A DNA stretch of 58,372 nucleotides from Blastocatellia bacterium (GCA_016789725.1 JAEUQN010000023.1:1-58372); one strand, 5' to 3'; counted from the first letter of the stretch, positions 1 to 10,454 are shown. The notes: generated by a model not told the origin, from the sequence alone. A program made the numbers and translations.

Positions 1-653
1 ACAAATTGCTGTGGCGCGCGAATCGGCAGCGGCTGGATTCTGAAGCGTTGCGCGATACGATTTTAGCGGCAACGGGAACCTTGAATGAGCAGCGGGGCGG
101 GCCTTCGATTCGTGTTCCGCTCGAACCTGAAGTCGTCGAAAACGTTTTTACTGAAGCCGAACCGGATAACCTTTGGCCGGTGCATCCCGATGCGAAGCAG
201 CACACACGCCGCAGCCTGTATTTATTGCGCAAACGTAACGTCAAGCTGCCAATGCTGGTGGCTTTCGATACGCCCGATTTGATGAGCGTTTGCGGGGCGC
301 GCAATGTCAGCGTCCATTCGCTGCAAGCTCTGACGATGATGAACAGCGATTTTATGCAGGAACAAAGTAAAGCTCTGGCGGCGCGCTTGTTTCGAGAGGC
401 TGCCAGTGAGCGACAACGAATCAGGCGGCTCTATGAATTGACGCTGGGACGTGCGCCGCGTGCCGATGAATACAAGACGACGCAAGCTTTTCTCCAAGAA
501 CACCTCACGATTTTACGTGAGCGCAAAGTTCAGGGCGGGATTCTGCTGGTGGTGCCTGATTTGCCGAAGACTATTGACGAAATCACAGCGGCGGCCTGGG
601 TGGATTTGTGTTTGGCGACGCTGAATTTGAATGAGTTTGTGTACCTTCGATAG
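1..653 (+). CDS. DUF1553 domain protein, C-terminal part (5' end outside window)
   Basis: The open frame runs in from the left edge (the TTG at 6 is not a convincing start), so only about the last 217 residues are present. The sequence shows the usual end of a DUF1553 protein: [17 protein letters not shown] near the edge, then [21 protein letters not shown], an [16 protein letters not shown] stretch, [14 protein letters not shown], and a final [16 protein letters not shown]. These segments are typical of the large PSD1/DUF1549/DUF1553 proteins, secreted proteins of unknown biochemistry common in Planctomycetes and Acidobacteria and often found near sulfatases. A sulfatase does lie 4.8 kb downstream, but the kinase in between makes a shared operon unlikely. 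Family assignment is firm; function is unknown. Confidence 0.85.
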   Translation, partial: KLLWRANRQRLDSEALRDTILAATGTLNEQRGGPSIRVPLEPEVVENVFTEAEPDNLWPVHPDAKQHTRRSLYLLRKRNVKLPMLVAFDTPDLMSVCGARNVSVHSLQALTMMNSDFMQEQSKALAARLFREAASERQRIRRLYELTLGRAPRADEYKTTQAFLQEHLTILRERKVQGGILLVVPDLPKTIDEITAAAWVDLCLATLNLNEFVYLR

Positions 654-810
654 CGTCGTAGCACCGTTTGATGTGAGGGTGGCAGGGAGTCCCGGTTGCG
701 ATTCTGTGTCTGGATGATTAGACTGCCGACAGAGAGGGAAGCGACGTCAATCGGTCGAAGTCAATATGGAGGGAGGCGGTGTGGATGACAACAATAAGCT
801 GTAATACTGA

Positions 811-3800
811 ATGCGCCCCGAACGATGGCAATTAGTTGAGCAACTTCTGGAAGCGGCACTGGAACAGCCTTCTGCCGCGCGTACTCCCTTTTTGGCGAAA
901 GCCTGCAATGGTGATGACGAATTGCGGCGTGAAGTTGAATCACTCCTCCGGGCTGATGAAGAAGCCAGCCATTTTCTTGACGAACCAATCCTGGCCAGCA
1001 TTTCGACCGCTTCACAAAATCAAACCACCTGTCTGGCCGATGATGAATTGCCTTCCTTGATTAGCAAACGGATTGGCGCGTACCGAATCGAACGCGAACT
1101 GGGACGAGGCGGCATGGGGGCTGTTTATTTGGCGATGCGCGCGGACAATGTGTTTCAGAAACGCGTGGCTATCAAAATCGTCAAGCGGGGAATGGATACC
1201 GATTTTATCCTGCGTCGTTTTCGTCGTGAGCGGCAAATTCTGGCGACGCTGAATCATCCGAATGTCGCGGCTTTGCTTGATGGTGGTTCAACCAATGATG
1301 GCCTGCCGTACTTTGTGATGGAGTATGTCGAAGGCCAGCCGATCAACCGCTTTTGTGATGAGCGAAAATTTTCGGTCAATGATCGGCTCCGACTTGTTCA
1401 GCAAATTTGCTCGGCGGTGGCCTACGCTCATCAAAAACAAATCATTCACCGCGACATCAAACCCGGCAATATTCTGGTGACGAATGATGGCACCGTGAAG
1501 CTGTTGGACTTTGGGATTGCGAAATTACTGGGGACGGACTTGGCCGCCGATACAGTCGGCGAAACCGCAACGGCGGTGCGGTTAATGACGCCGGAATATG
1601 CCAGCCCCGAACAGGTGCGTGGATTGCCTGTGACGCCAGCCAGCGATGTCTACTCGCTCGGCGTCTTGTTATATGAATTGCTGACCGGGCGGCGTCCGTA
1701 CCGCTTGCAATCGTATGCGCCGCACGAAATCGCGCGCGTAATTTGCGAAGAAGAGCCGACGCGACCGAGCGAAGTTATCAGTACGGGTGGCAAAGTTCAC
1801 TACGCAGCGGAACGCTCCACGTCACCGGAAACCTTGCGCAATGAATTGGTCGGCAATCTCGACAACATCATCCTGAAAGCACTGCGCAAAGACGCACAAC
1901 ATCGCTATGCAACCGCCAACGACTTGGCAACGGACATCGCACGTCATTTGGCTGGCGAGCAAATTTCTGCTCCCTACCTTTTTACCCCGCTGGCCTTTAC
2001 CCCGGATTTGATGGATGAAATGCCGACGGCGCGTTCCATTGCTGTGTTGCCATTGCAGGTGGCCCAGGCCATCGCGCGCGACGACACCACCGAAAGCTTT
2101 TTAGGCGTCGGGATTGCCGATGTTCTGACCACGCAACTAAGCAATGTTCGCGGGCTTGTGGTGCGTCCGACGGGGGCGGTGCTGCGATGTTGCGATGGGA
2201 ATGATCCGTTCGCCATTGGCAAGGAACTGGGTGTGGATTACCTACTGAATGGACGAGTGCAACTCGCCGGGGAACAAATGCGCGTGACGGTGCAATTGAC
2301 CTCTTTGCGGGACAAAGCCGTGCTGTGGGGAGCGCAATTCAACGAAAAGTTGACGGACATCTTGATGGTGCAGGATTCGATTGCCGCACAGGTTGCCGAA
2401 GCGGTGGTCCCACGTTTGACCGGAGAAGATCGCGCCCGCTTAGCCAAACGTGGCACCGAGGATTTACAGGCTTACGAAGCGTATTTGCGTGGTCGGTATT
2501 ATTGGCACAGCTACACGATGGAAAGCCTGGCGAAGGCGTTGTTGCATTTCAACGAAGCGATCAGCATTGATCCCTCGTACGCCGCGCCTTACGCTGGCAT
2601 CGCCGAATATTACAACCGCCTGGCGACGTTCGGACTGATTCCTTCGGGTGAATGTTTTGCGGCGGCAAAAGATGCTGCCTTGAAAGCGGTGCGATTGGAC
2701 GAATCGCTGGCCGAAGCCTGGGGCGCATTGGCCTTCGCCACGCTCGGAGCGGATTGGGATCGCAATGAAAGCATGCGGCTGATCAATCGGGCGTTGGAGT
2801 TGAATCCCAGTTCGCCGCAGGTGTTGGAATGGTACGCGCATATTCTCGGCACATCGGGCCGACTGGCTGAAGCCAACGGCGTCATTGAGCGGACACTCAA
2901 GCTTGATCCCAGCTCCGCTGCGACCTATGTCTTGCAAAGTTTTCATACGCATCTGTTGCGTCGGTTTGAAGTTTCGCTCAAGGCCGCTGAACAGGCTGTG
3001 CGCCTTGATCCTGATTCGTTTTGGTCATTGTTCGGCAAAGCCATGAGTCAGGCGAATCAACGGCAAGGGACCGAAGCCCGGGCCACCGCGCAGTTGCTGG
3101 TGGAAACGAATCCTGAAAACCCGATTGCGAAAATTGCGCTCGCCTACATTGAAAGCAAAAACGGAAAGCCTGATGAGGCGCAACGGTTGTTGGCGCAAGT
3201 GCTTGAATCTGCCGACAAAGGATATGTCACACCGTATTACATCGCCTTGTTGCACGAAGCGATGGGGCAGCGGGATGCAGCTCTCAAAGCGGTGGAACAA
3301 GGCTTAGCGCAACGCGATTGGTGGATGCTGTATTTGCCGTATGACCCATTTTTTACTGCCTTGCGCAGCGAGGTGCGTTGTCAAATCTTATTGCAAAAAG
3401 CCGGATTGATCGAAGCGATTCCCCCTGCGGTCAGCAATGATGCGACCGTTGTTGATTCGATAGCGCAGGTCGCCGCCAAACCAAGTTCCATCAATCGTTG
3501 GTTTCTGGCGGGCGCGGCAATCCTGGTATTGGTAGCCGCCCTCGTGCTGTTCCGCCCTGATTTTTTGCACTTGTTTGTTAGTTACAAAGCCACCAGCGTC
3601 CCGACTTTTCAGACGACAACCGTCACCAAGCTCACAAGTTCTGGCAATGCCGTCGTGGCCGCGATTTCGCCCGATGGCAAATATGTGACCTACGCCACCG
3701 AAGAAGGAGGCCGTCAAAGCCTGTGGTTGCGGCAAGTGTCGGTGGATAGCAGCGTCCGTTTGGTTCCACCGGCTGAGGTGGAATATCGTGGCCTTTCCTT

Positions 3801-5262
3801 CACGCCCGACGGCGCGTTTGTGCGTTATGTGGCGCTGCAAAAAAGCGATGGCAAAAGCGCGTTGCACGAAGTTCCCGCTCTGGGCGGTTCTGCCCGCAAG
3901 CTCAAAGACAATGTCGCCAGCCCGATCAGCATTTCGCCCGACGGCAAACAATTCGCATTTGTGCGCCAACACAACGAGCAGGGCGAAGACGATTTGCTGG
4001 TGGCGAACCTGGATGGCACCAACGAACGCGAAATCGCCACGCGCAAATTCCCGGATCATTTCTCCGTCAATGCTGCGCCGGCGTGGTCGCCAGAGGGCAA
4101 TGAAGTTGCGGTCGTGGTGCAAACCGCCGATGCCAATGGTTTTTTTATGAAAGTGGTCGCGGTCGGTTTACAGGGCCAAAAAGAAACGCCGCTCACCACA
4201 CAGCGATGGATGCAGATTGATCAGATGAATTGGCTGGAGCGCAAGAATTTTTTGTTCACTGCGCAGGATGCCGAATCGCCGTTCCTGCAACTCTGGTCTT
4301 TGGCTGATGGCAAGGCGCGCCGTTTGACGAATGATATGAGCGATTACAAAGGCATGAGTCTGCCTTCCAATTTGCGCTCGATGGTGACAGTGCAACGCCA
4401 GGTTCTGATCAATATTTGGCTCGCGCCCAAAGTGGAACCAGATCGTCCGGTGCAACTCACGACAGGCGCAGGCCGGTACTTTGATTTGGGATGGACGCCC
4501 GATGGACGTGTCTTGTATGCCAGCGATGCCAGCGGCAGCGCCGACATTTGGGAACGCGACACCGATAGTACCGAACAGACGCAATTAACCGCTGGGGCCA
4601 GCCGCAACTACGGTCCTTCCGCCGCGCCCGACGGCAGCTTCGTGGTCTTTCATTCGAACCGTTCCGGCAACTGGCAAATCTGGCGGATGAACCGCGACGG
4701 TAGTAATCAAACACCGCTCACCAGCGGCCACGAAGAAAGCAATTGGGCGCAGGTCACACCCGATGGCAAATGGGTTGTATACGAACATTTTGGGGCCGGG
4801 ACTTTAACGACTGTGTGGAAGCTTCCGCTGGACGGGGGCGAGCCAGTGCGGTTGATGAAAACGCTTTCGATGCGCCCTGCGCTTTCGCCGGACGGAAAGT
4901 TGATCGCCTGTTGGACGAAAGCTGAAACGCCGAATGCGCTGTGGCAAATTTCGTTGCTCAATCTGGAAGACGGCAAAGTCGTCAAGCAATTCGATGTGCA
5001 GCAAACCGACGCCAGCGGCGGCAGCGCGATTCGCTGGATGCCCGACGGACGCAGCTTTGTCTACATTGATTTCCGACCCGACGTGACCAGTTTGTGGCAG
5101 CAAATGGTCAGCGGTGGCGCGCCGAAAAAAATGTTGGAATCTGCAAACCAGGTGATTTATTCGTTTGATATTTCCCGCGATGGACAGATCGCTTTTTCGC
5201 GTGGTTTGCGAGCGCATGACGTGGTGTTACTGACGGATGCGGCGAAAGCGGCGGGAGAGTAA
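811..5262 (+). CDS. Membrane Ser/Thr protein kinase with TolB-like, TPR and WD40-like propeller regions
   Basis: A 1483-residue multidomain protein. Residues 1-60 carry the acidobacterial kinase leader (MRPERWQLVEQLLEAALEQP), which fixes the ATG at 811 although no clear ribosome binding site precedes it. The Hanks-type kinase domain spans about 89-390: glycine loop GRGGMG (98-103), VAIK lysine K122, HRDIKPGN with catalytic D215, DFG at 233-235, and a PEYASPEQ activation segment. Residues about 404-530 resemble the TolB/FlgO-like N-terminal domain (IAVLPLQ, GVDYLLNGRVQ). Residues about 550-870 are TPR-like helices. One membrane helix lies near 898-917 (FLAGAAILVLVAALVLF). The rest is a PD40/WD40-like propeller with repeated SPDGK, TPDGR and APDGS motifs, presumably periplasmic. 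Inferred role: a transmembrane signalling kinase; the ligand is unknown. All catalytic residues are present. Confidence 0.93.
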   Translation: MRPERWQLVEQLLEAALEQPSAARTPFLAKACNGDDELRREVESLLRADEEASHFLDEPILASISTASQNQTTCLADDELPSLISKRIGAYRIERELGRGGMGAVYLAMRADNVFQKRVAIKIVKRGMDTDFILRRFRRERQILATLNHPNVAALLDGGSTNDGLPYFVMEYVEGQPINRFCDERKFSVNDRLRLVQQICSAVAYAHQKQIIHRDIKPGNILVTNDGTVKLLDFGIAKLLGTDLAADTVGETATAVRLMTPEYASPEQVRGLPVTPASDVYSLGVLLYELLTGRRPYRLQSYAPHEIARVICEEEPTRPSEVISTGGKVHYAAERSTSPETLRNELVGNLDNIILKALRKDAQHRYATANDLATDIARHLAGEQISAPYLFTPLAFTPDLMDEMPTARSIAVLPLQVAQAIARDDTTESFLGVGIADVLTTQLSNVRGLVVRPTGAVLRCCDGNDPFAIGKELGVDYLLNGRVQLAGEQMRVTVQLTSLRDKAVLWGAQFNEKLTDILMVQDSIAAQVAEAVVPRLTGEDRARLAKRGTEDLQAYEAYLRGRYYWHSYTMESLAKALLHFNEAISIDPSYAAPYAGIAEYYNRLATFGLIPSGECFAAAKDAALKAVRLDESLAEAWGALAFATLGADWDRNESMRLINRALELNPSSPQVLEWYAHILGTSGRLAEANGVIERTLKLDPSSAATYVLQSFHTHLLRRFEVSLKAAEQAVRLDPDSFWSLFGKAMSQANQRQGTEARATAQLLVETNPENPIAKIALAYIESKNGKPDEAQRLLAQVLESADKGYVTPYYIALLHEAMGQRDAALKAVEQGLAQRDWWMLYLPYDPFFTALRSEVRCQILLQKAGLIEAIPPAVSNDATVVDSIAQVAAKPSSINRWFLAGAAILVLVAALVLFRPDFLHLFVSYKATSVPTFQTTTVTKLTSSGNAVVAAISPDGKYVTYATEEGGRQSLWLRQVSVDSSVRLVPPAEVEYRGLSFTPDGAFVRYVALQKSDGKSALHEVPALGGSARKLKDNVASPISISPDGKQFAFVRQHNEQGEDDLLVANLDGTNEREIATRKFPDHFSVNAAPAWSPEGNEVAVVVQTADANGFFMKVVAVGLQGQKETPLTTQRWMQIDQMNWLERKNFLFTAQDAESPFLQLWSLADGKARRLTNDMSDYKGMSLPSNLRSMVTVQRQVLINIWLAPKVEPDRPVQLTTGAGRYFDLGWTPDGRVLYASDASGSADIWERDTDSTEQTQLTAGASRNYGPSAAPDGSFVVFHSNRSGNWQIWRMNRDGSNQTPLTSGHEESNWAQVTPDGKWVVYEHFGAGTLTTVWKLPLDGGEPVRLMKTLSMRPALSPDGKLIACWTKAETPNALWQISLLNLEDGKVVKQFDVQQTDASGGSAIRWMPDGRSFVYIDFRPDVTSLWQQMVSGGAPKKMLESANQVIYSFDISRDGQIAFSRGLRAHDVVLLTDAAKAAGE

Positions 5263-5465
5263 ATCACTTTTCGATCAGGGCTGCTCATCTTTTTTTGTGG
5301 CGGATGGTCGCCGCTTGTGTTGCTTTACCGCGCGGCACTATACTTCGAGCCGTTCCAGGAAAAAAATTCTTACGCTTAACGATTCACGCTAACAGAAGAG
5401 ATGGGCGGCGAGCACAATCTCCTTTTCCAACCTGCGTTTCTCGTAGGTGGCCGAGTGGAAAAACC

Positions 5466-6953
5466 ATGAAGAAAGATATAGCACAACGAGGCAACGGATG
5501 GCTGATTGTCCTAACAGTATTACTCTTGAGTGCCGTCACGATGGCACAACCGCCAGCCAAACCCAACTACGTCTTCATCGCCGTGGATGATTTGAACGAT
5601 TGGGTTGGCGTGTTGCGCGGTCATCCGCAAGTGAAGACGCCAAATATTGATCGCTTAGCCAAACGCGGCGTCACCTTCACGAATGCGCACACCCAGGCCC
5701 CGCTTTGTAATCCATCGCGCGCGAGCTTTTTATCAGGCTTGCGGCCTTCGACAACGGGGTTGTACACGTTGCAACCGGGGGTGCGGTCTGTGCCTGCGTT
5801 GCAAACTCATGTAATGTTGCCGCAGTATCTGGCGGCGCACGGTTATGCAACGTTCACCGCCGGGAAGATTTATCACGATGGTTCCATCAAGCCGAACGAG
5901 CGCGCGAATGAATTTGACGAATGGGGGGCTGCCAGCCCAATGCCATATCCGGCCCAAAAGTTCGTCAACTCGCCCGACCCGATCAAAGCGATGGATTGGG
6001 GCATTTTCCCGGCGAACGATGAGGAACAAGCTGATTGGAAAATCGCCGATTCTGCGATCCAGTATTTGCAATCCGCCAAACGTGACAAGCCCTTCTTTTT
6101 AGGGGTCGGGTTTCGCTTGCCGCATGTCCCGTGTTTCGCGTCGCAGAAATGGTTTGATTTGTACCCCGAAGATAAATTGGTGATGCCGCCGGTCAAAGCG
6201 AATGACCGCGACGATGTGCCGGAGTTTGCCTGGAATTTGCATTGGAAATTGCCGGAGCCGCGTCTTTCCTGGCTGGAAAAAAATAACCAATGGCGACCGC
6301 TGGTGCGTGCGTATTTAGCGACGATCAGTTTGATGGATAGTCAGGTTGGGCGCGTGCTGGATGCGCTGGATGCCAGCGGGATGCGAGATAACACCATCGT
6401 TGTGTTATTTTCCGATCACGGCTGGCATCTTGGCGAAAAAGGCATCACTGGAAAGAATACATTGTGGGAACGTTCGACGCGCGTGCCGCTGATTTTCGCC
6501 GGGCCGGGCATCAGGCAAAATGTGTTGAGTCATCGTCCGGTGGAATTGCTTGCCCTCTATCCAACTTTGGTAGAACTGAGTGGTTTGCCTGAAAAGAAAG
6601 GTCTGGACGGTCATAGCGTTGCCAAACTCCTGAAAAATCCCAACGCCACGTGGCAATGGCCAGCGCTCACGACGCACAATCAAAACAATCATTCGGTGCG
6701 CTCCGAACGCTGGCGTTATATTCGCTATGCTGATGGTTCCGAGGAGTTGTATGACCATCGCAACGACCCGAACGAATGGACGAATCTGGCGCGTGACAAA
6801 AAGCACGCCAAGGTGCTTCAGGAACACGCGCGCTGGCTGCCGGCAACGAACTTGCCCCCTGTGGCAGGCAGTGCCGCGCGCTTGCTCGTCAATCAAAATG
6901 GGGTGTGGATGTGGGAAGGCAAACCGATTCGCCGCGAAGAATTGGAACGCTGA
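5466..6953 (+). CDS. Secreted sulfatase, iduronate-2-sulfatase-like
   Basis: A 495-residue alkaline-phosphatase-superfamily sulfatase. The ATG at 5466 was chosen over an in-frame start at 5295 because it is followed directly by a signal peptide (MKKDIAQRGNG, then WLIVLTVLLLSAVTMA). The mature protein opens with the metal site AVDDLNDW, and LCNPSRASFLSG holds the C-x-P-S-R sequence that is converted to formylglycine at C81. Further metal or active-site segments are FSDHGWHLGEKG and the sequence around KNTLWERSTRVPL. The DDLN opening is typical of the iduronate-2-sulfatase branch. It should hydrolyse sulfate esters of polysaccharides in the periplasm or outside the cell. No carbohydrate transport genes lie beside it, so the substrate cannot be named. 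The activating formylglycine enzyme is not in the window. Confidence 0.92.
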   Translation: MKKDIAQRGNGWLIVLTVLLLSAVTMAQPPAKPNYVFIAVDDLNDWVGVLRGHPQVKTPNIDRLAKRGVTFTNAHTQAPLCNPSRASFLSGLRPSTTGLYTLQPGVRSVPALQTHVMLPQYLAAHGYATFTAGKIYHDGSIKPNERANEFDEWGAASPMPYPAQKFVNSPDPIKAMDWGIFPANDEEQADWKIADSAIQYLQSAKRDKPFFLGVGFRLPHVPCFASQKWFDLYPEDKLVMPPVKANDRDDVPEFAWNLHWKLPEPRLSWLEKNNQWRPLVRAYLATISLMDSQVGRVLDALDASGMRDNTIVVLFSDHGWHLGEKGITGKNTLWERSTRVPLIFAGPGIRQNVLSHRPVELLALYPTLVELSGLPEKKGLDGHSVAKLLKNPNATWQWPALTTHNQNNHSVRSERWRYIRYADGSEELYDHRNDPNEWTNLARDKKHAKVLQEHARWLPATNLPPVAGSAARLLVNQNGVWMWEGKPIRREELER

Positions 6954-7002
6954 CCTGCCCCTGAGCACAACATCATTGTTGGTAAGTATCGAGTAACCAA
7001 TT

Positions 7003-8514
7003 ATGTCAAACCAGACCTTGGATCAAGTAGACGTTTTGATTGTGGGTGCCGGGCTTTCCGGCATCGGCGCGGCGTGTCATTTACAAAATGAATGCCCGAA
7101 CAAAAGCGTGGCTATTCTGGAAAGTCGTGCCGCCATTGGCGGCACGTGGGATTTGTTTCGCTATCCGGGAATTCGGTCGGATTCGGATATGTATACGCTG
7201 GGCTATTCATTCAAGCCGTGGAAGGACGCCAAAGCCATTGCCGACGGCCCGGCGATTTTAAAATACATCCACGAAACCGCCGCCGAATATGGCATTGATA
7301 AAAAGATTCGCTTCAATCAAAAAGCCGTCAGGGCATCGTGGTCGAGCGAAACCGCGCAATGGACGGTCGAAAGCCAACACAGCGAAACCGGTGCGCTTTC
7401 AACCATTGTTTGCAATTTCTTGATGATGTGCAGCGGATATTACAGGTATGAAAGCGGATATACGCCGGAGTTTCCCGGCCTTGAGCAATTTCAAGGCACG
7501 ATTATTCACCCGCAGAAATGGCCGGAAAATCTGGATTATCAAGACAAACGGGTGGTGATTATCGGCAGCGGAGCTACCGCCGTGACCTTGGTTCCCGCGA
7601 TGGCCGAAACGGCGCGGCACGTAACCATGTTGCAGCGTTCGCCGACGTATATTGTTTCGCTGCCCGCTGCTGACGCCGTGGCGAATGCCTTGCGCCGGGT
7701 GCTGCCCAACCGAATTGTTTATCACCTCACGCGCTGGAAAAACACGCTGCTGGGCGTGTTGATTTACCAGTTGTCACAGCGGCGACCGGAGATGGTCAAG
7801 CGATTCATCAAAAAACAATTGCGCAAAGAGCTGGGGCCGGAGTTCGATATTGACCGCCACTTTACGCCGCCTTACAACCCTTGGGACCAGCGGATGTGTT
7901 TGGTTCCTGATGGTGACTTGCTGATTGCGCTGCGTGAAAAGCGCGCCTCTGTTGTCACCGATCACATTGATACGTTTACGCCGACCGGCATCAAGTTGAA
8001 ATCCGGCGAACATCTGGACGCCGACATCATCATTACGGCGACGGGACTGGATTTGCTCTCGCTGGGCGGCATTGCACTCACCGTGGATGGGCGAGCAACA
8101 GAAATCAACCAGACAGTGACTTATAAAGGCTCCATGTTGACGGGCATTCCCAATCTGGCGTTTGTGTTTGGGTACACCAATGCTTCGTGGACGCTGAAGG
8201 CGGATTTGATTTGCGCTTATGTCTGCCGCTTGCTGAATTACATGGACAAGCAGGGATTCCGGCAAGTTACGCCGCATTTGAGCGACCCCGAAGTCAATGA
8301 TTTACCACTGCTGAATCTCACTTCGGGATATGTTTTGCGTGCGCTGGATCGGTTTCCCCGACAAGGTTCCAAATTGCCGTGGCGACTATATCAAAATTAC
8401 TTTTTCGACACGCTGATGATTCGTTTTGGCTCCCTCAAAGATGAGGCGCTGGAATTTAAGCCTGCGGAACAGCGCGTGAAATCCGATGCTGTTGCCCATT
8501 CTCTCACCTCCTAA
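7003..8514 (+). CDS. Flavin-containing monooxygenase, Baeyer-Villiger type (EthA-like)
   Basis: A 503-residue FAD/NADPH monooxygenase. An FAD-binding Rossmann motif GAGLSG is at 15-20, followed by the characteristic GGTWDLFRYPGIRSDSDMY segment. The Baeyer-Villiger fingerprint F-x-G-x3-H-x3-W-P is present as FQGTIIHPQKWP (163-174), and the NADPH Rossmann motif GSGATA is at 188-193. The end of the family core (ATGLD) is also visible. Known members oxidise ketones to esters or oxygenate sulfur and nitrogen groups; the actual substrate cannot be read from the sequence. The gene starts 49 bp after the sulfatase, on the same strand, and its end overlaps the convergent TIGR03790-like gene by four bases. 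It is complete and all cofactor motifs are intact. Confidence 0.93.
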   Translation: MSNQTLDQVDVLIVGAGLSGIGAACHLQNECPNKSVAILESRAAIGGTWDLFRYPGIRSDSDMYTLGYSFKPWKDAKAIADGPAILKYIHETAAEYGIDKKIRFNQKAVRASWSSETAQWTVESQHSETGALSTIVCNFLMMCSGYYRYESGYTPEFPGLEQFQGTIIHPQKWPENLDYQDKRVVIIGSGATAVTLVPAMAETARHVTMLQRSPTYIVSLPAADAVANALRRVLPNRIVYHLTRWKNTLLGVLIYQLSQRRPEMVKRFIKKQLRKELGPEFDIDRHFTPPYNPWDQRMCLVPDGDLLIALREKRASVVTDHIDTFTPTGIKLKSGEHLDADIIITATGLDLLSLGGIALTVDGRATEINQTVTYKGSMLTGIPNLAFVFGYTNASWTLKADLICAYVCRLLNYMDKQGFRQVTPHLSDPEVNDLPLLNLTSGYVLRALDRFPRQGSKLPWRLYQNYFFDTLMIRFGSLKDEALEFKPAEQRVKSDAVAHSLTS

Positions 8515-10310
8515 TTCCCAACAGGTCCGGGCCGTCTAATCGGCACCGTCCGTCGCGTGGTCGGCGTGACCATCACACTTGCCATTTCCCTCGCTCCATT
8601 GTGCGAAGCGATCAGGAGTACCGTTGTTTTGGCGGCAACGGGATGAATGGTGACAGTGAACGTCGCCCTGGCCTGGCCTTCAGCCACGATGACCGTGGAC
8701 GGGGCGGCAATGACAGCGGGCTGATCACTGGTCAGCGAAATGATTGCGCCACTGGTGGGCGCGAAATCATTCAGAAAAATGGTTCCTGTCCTGACCGTAT
8801 CGCCTGCGACCGTGGACGGCTCGAAGTTGATCGCCGCCAATAACGGCGCGACCGTCAGCGTGTTGGCAAAGGTTTCGTTGTTGATCGTGGCGGTGATGAG
8901 CGATGGTTGGTAATTGGGCGTGATCGCAGAGGCGATAGGAAAGGTCGCTTGGGTTGTGCCTGCCGCAAAGCGGATGGTGTCAGGAACGGTTACGGCTCCG
9001 GGGCGTGCGTTCGTGAGTTGTACGTCCAATCCGCCAGCGGGAGCGGGAGCGGCCAATGAGATGGTCGCGGTGATCGTTTTGCCCCCGATGACGAAAGGCG
9101 AATCAAGAGCGAAAGAGTTTTGCGCAAAAGATGGCACATTGAACGGTGGTCGGCCTGCGGGAAACGGGCGATACAATGGGTCGCCAAGGTTGATAACCAT
9201 CCATTGCAAAAAGGCTGTGTTGCGCAGGAACGCATCACCGACATTCGCGCCTGCGAACAGATTGCGAAACACGCCATCGGCGTGCGGCAAGCCTTCTAAA
9301 TATGGCTCGTTGACGGCTCCACTGGTCACGGTGATGCCACGTTGAAGTGCATTGGCCGACCAGTTTGCGCCGCCGCGCGGATCAAGCGCCGAACCGCTGT
9401 CGAGATGAAAGCCAATCGCGCCGGTTGCCCAACTGAACGCATCGTTGTAATGGTTGTATGAATACCAGCCCGCGTATAGCGCGACGTTTTCACACCGCAA
9501 GGGCGCAGGAGCGGTGCCGAACTCGGCTCCTTGTTCGTCTTCGGTGACCGCGATACCTGCTTTTTTGGCGAAGTCGGCAGCGCGGAAAACATCCCAGTCG
9601 CCTGCGCCATAGCTCCAATCTTCCAGCGTTGCCGCCACGCCAAATCGGCGATCAAAACAGCCCTGGCCCTGCAATCCGTTGGCTTCGACCTGAAGCGATT
9701 TATCCACCAGCCCTTTTGCCAAATCCGCCGTCGCGGCATCAAGCCGCCAGACCGAATACAGTAATTCAGCGTCAGGTTGATTGCGATAATCCGCCAGCGA
9801 AACAAACGGTGGATAGACGTTGCCCTGACTTTGCATTTCGGCAAAATAAGAATGGCTCGTGATTTCGGTCACGTCTAAAGTTTGGTCGTTCCAAATGGCT
9901 GCGATGAAAGAATCCAGCGCCCGCAATTCGCGGCCTGTGATGGTGGGAACGTTGAGAATGCGAAACGGCGTTTGATAGGCAAACACGATGTACAGAATTT
10001 GATCTTGGCCCACTGTCTTCAGGCACGTTCGGATCGGCGCGCGCACCTTCGTTTCAAAATCGTTCCAGTCCACCGAAGCCGCATCAGATGGGCTGATGGC
10101 GCATTTGTTGGCGTTCGGGATGCCTCGTTTACTGAGGTAGTAATCGGCGACTTCGAGCGACGCCGGCGCGTTTGTGTTGTAGATGACCAAGACGCGTTCA
10201 GGCAGGCGCAGGCTTGTGCCTTGGCGGATCGCAAAAGTTGTCGCGCACCCGCACAGCACAAGCAGCAGGCCAAAGCAAAAATTAACCAGCAAGCGTTGGA
10301 AATTCATCAC
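8511..10310 (-). CDS. TIGR03790-like secreted protein, putative lipoprotein with Ig-like tail
   Basis: A 599-residue exported protein. The N-terminus has a hydrophobic segment ending LVLCGC, compatible with a lipobox and lipidation at C22. The body opens with RVLVIYNTNAPASLEVADYY and continues with KRGIP, DQILYIVFAYQTPFRI and GWYSYNHYNDAF. These match the TIGR03790 family, known mainly from Acidobacteria and some other phyla and without an assigned reaction; its first part resembles a caspase or Rossmann-like fold, but that is inference. The last 200 residues are threonine- and alanine-rich beta segments (for example FAAGTTQATFPI) that look like two or three Ig-like or Calx-beta-type repeats. 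The gene converges on the monooxygenase with a 4-bp overlap, and its promoter region is the long gap to the cytochrome gene. Confidence 0.8.
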   Translation of the reverse strand: MMNFQRLLVNFCFGLLLVLCGCATTFAIRQGTSLRLPERVLVIYNTNAPASLEVADYYLSKRGIPNANKCAISPSDAASVDWNDFETKVRAPIRTCLKTVGQDQILYIVFAYQTPFRILNVPTITGRELRALDSFIAAIWNDQTLDVTEITSHSYFAEMQSQGNVYPPFVSLADYRNQPDAELLYSVWRLDAATADLAKGLVDKSLQVEANGLQGQGCFDRRFGVAATLEDWSYGAGDWDVFRAADFAKKAGIAVTEDEQGAEFGTAPAPLRCENVALYAGWYSYNHYNDAFSWATGAIGFHLDSGSALDPRGGANWSANALQRGITVTSGAVNEPYLEGLPHADGVFRNLFAGANVGDAFLRNTAFLQWMVINLGDPLYRPFPAGRPPFNVPSFAQNSFALDSPFVIGGKTITATISLAAPAPAGGLDVQLTNARPGAVTVPDTIRFAAGTTQATFPIASAITPNYQPSLITATINNETFANTLTVAPLLAAINFEPSTVAGDTVRTGTIFLNDFAPTSGAIISLTSDQPAVIAAPSTVIVAEGQARATFTVTIHPVAAKTTVLLIASHNGAREMASVMVTPTTRRTVPIRRPGPVGN

Positions 10311-10390
10311 GGTTTCTCCCTGCGGAAATTGAACGCTTTGCCTGGGGGAAAATCAATCGTTTGATTCGATATGGTCTTGGGAAATACCGC

Positions 10391-10451
10391 GCTGAGCGAG
10401 CGGGAGAAGGGGCCTGGGGTTGCCAGCAAACTTCACGCGCGCTCGCTCAGC
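10391..10451. repeat. 12-bp perfect inverted repeat
   Basis: GCTGAGCGAGCG at 10391-10402 is exactly complementary to 10440-10451, with a 37-base spacer. It lies about 80 bp upstream of the TIGR03790-like gene on the minus strand, and it could be an operator or an RNA hairpin. No factor can be assigned. Confidence 0.6.
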
Positions 10452-10454
10452 TTA

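Noticed and set aside
3388..4122. 244-codon frame antisense to the kinase propeller
   Set aside because: It lies entirely opposite conserved propeller repeats and has no recognisable domain.
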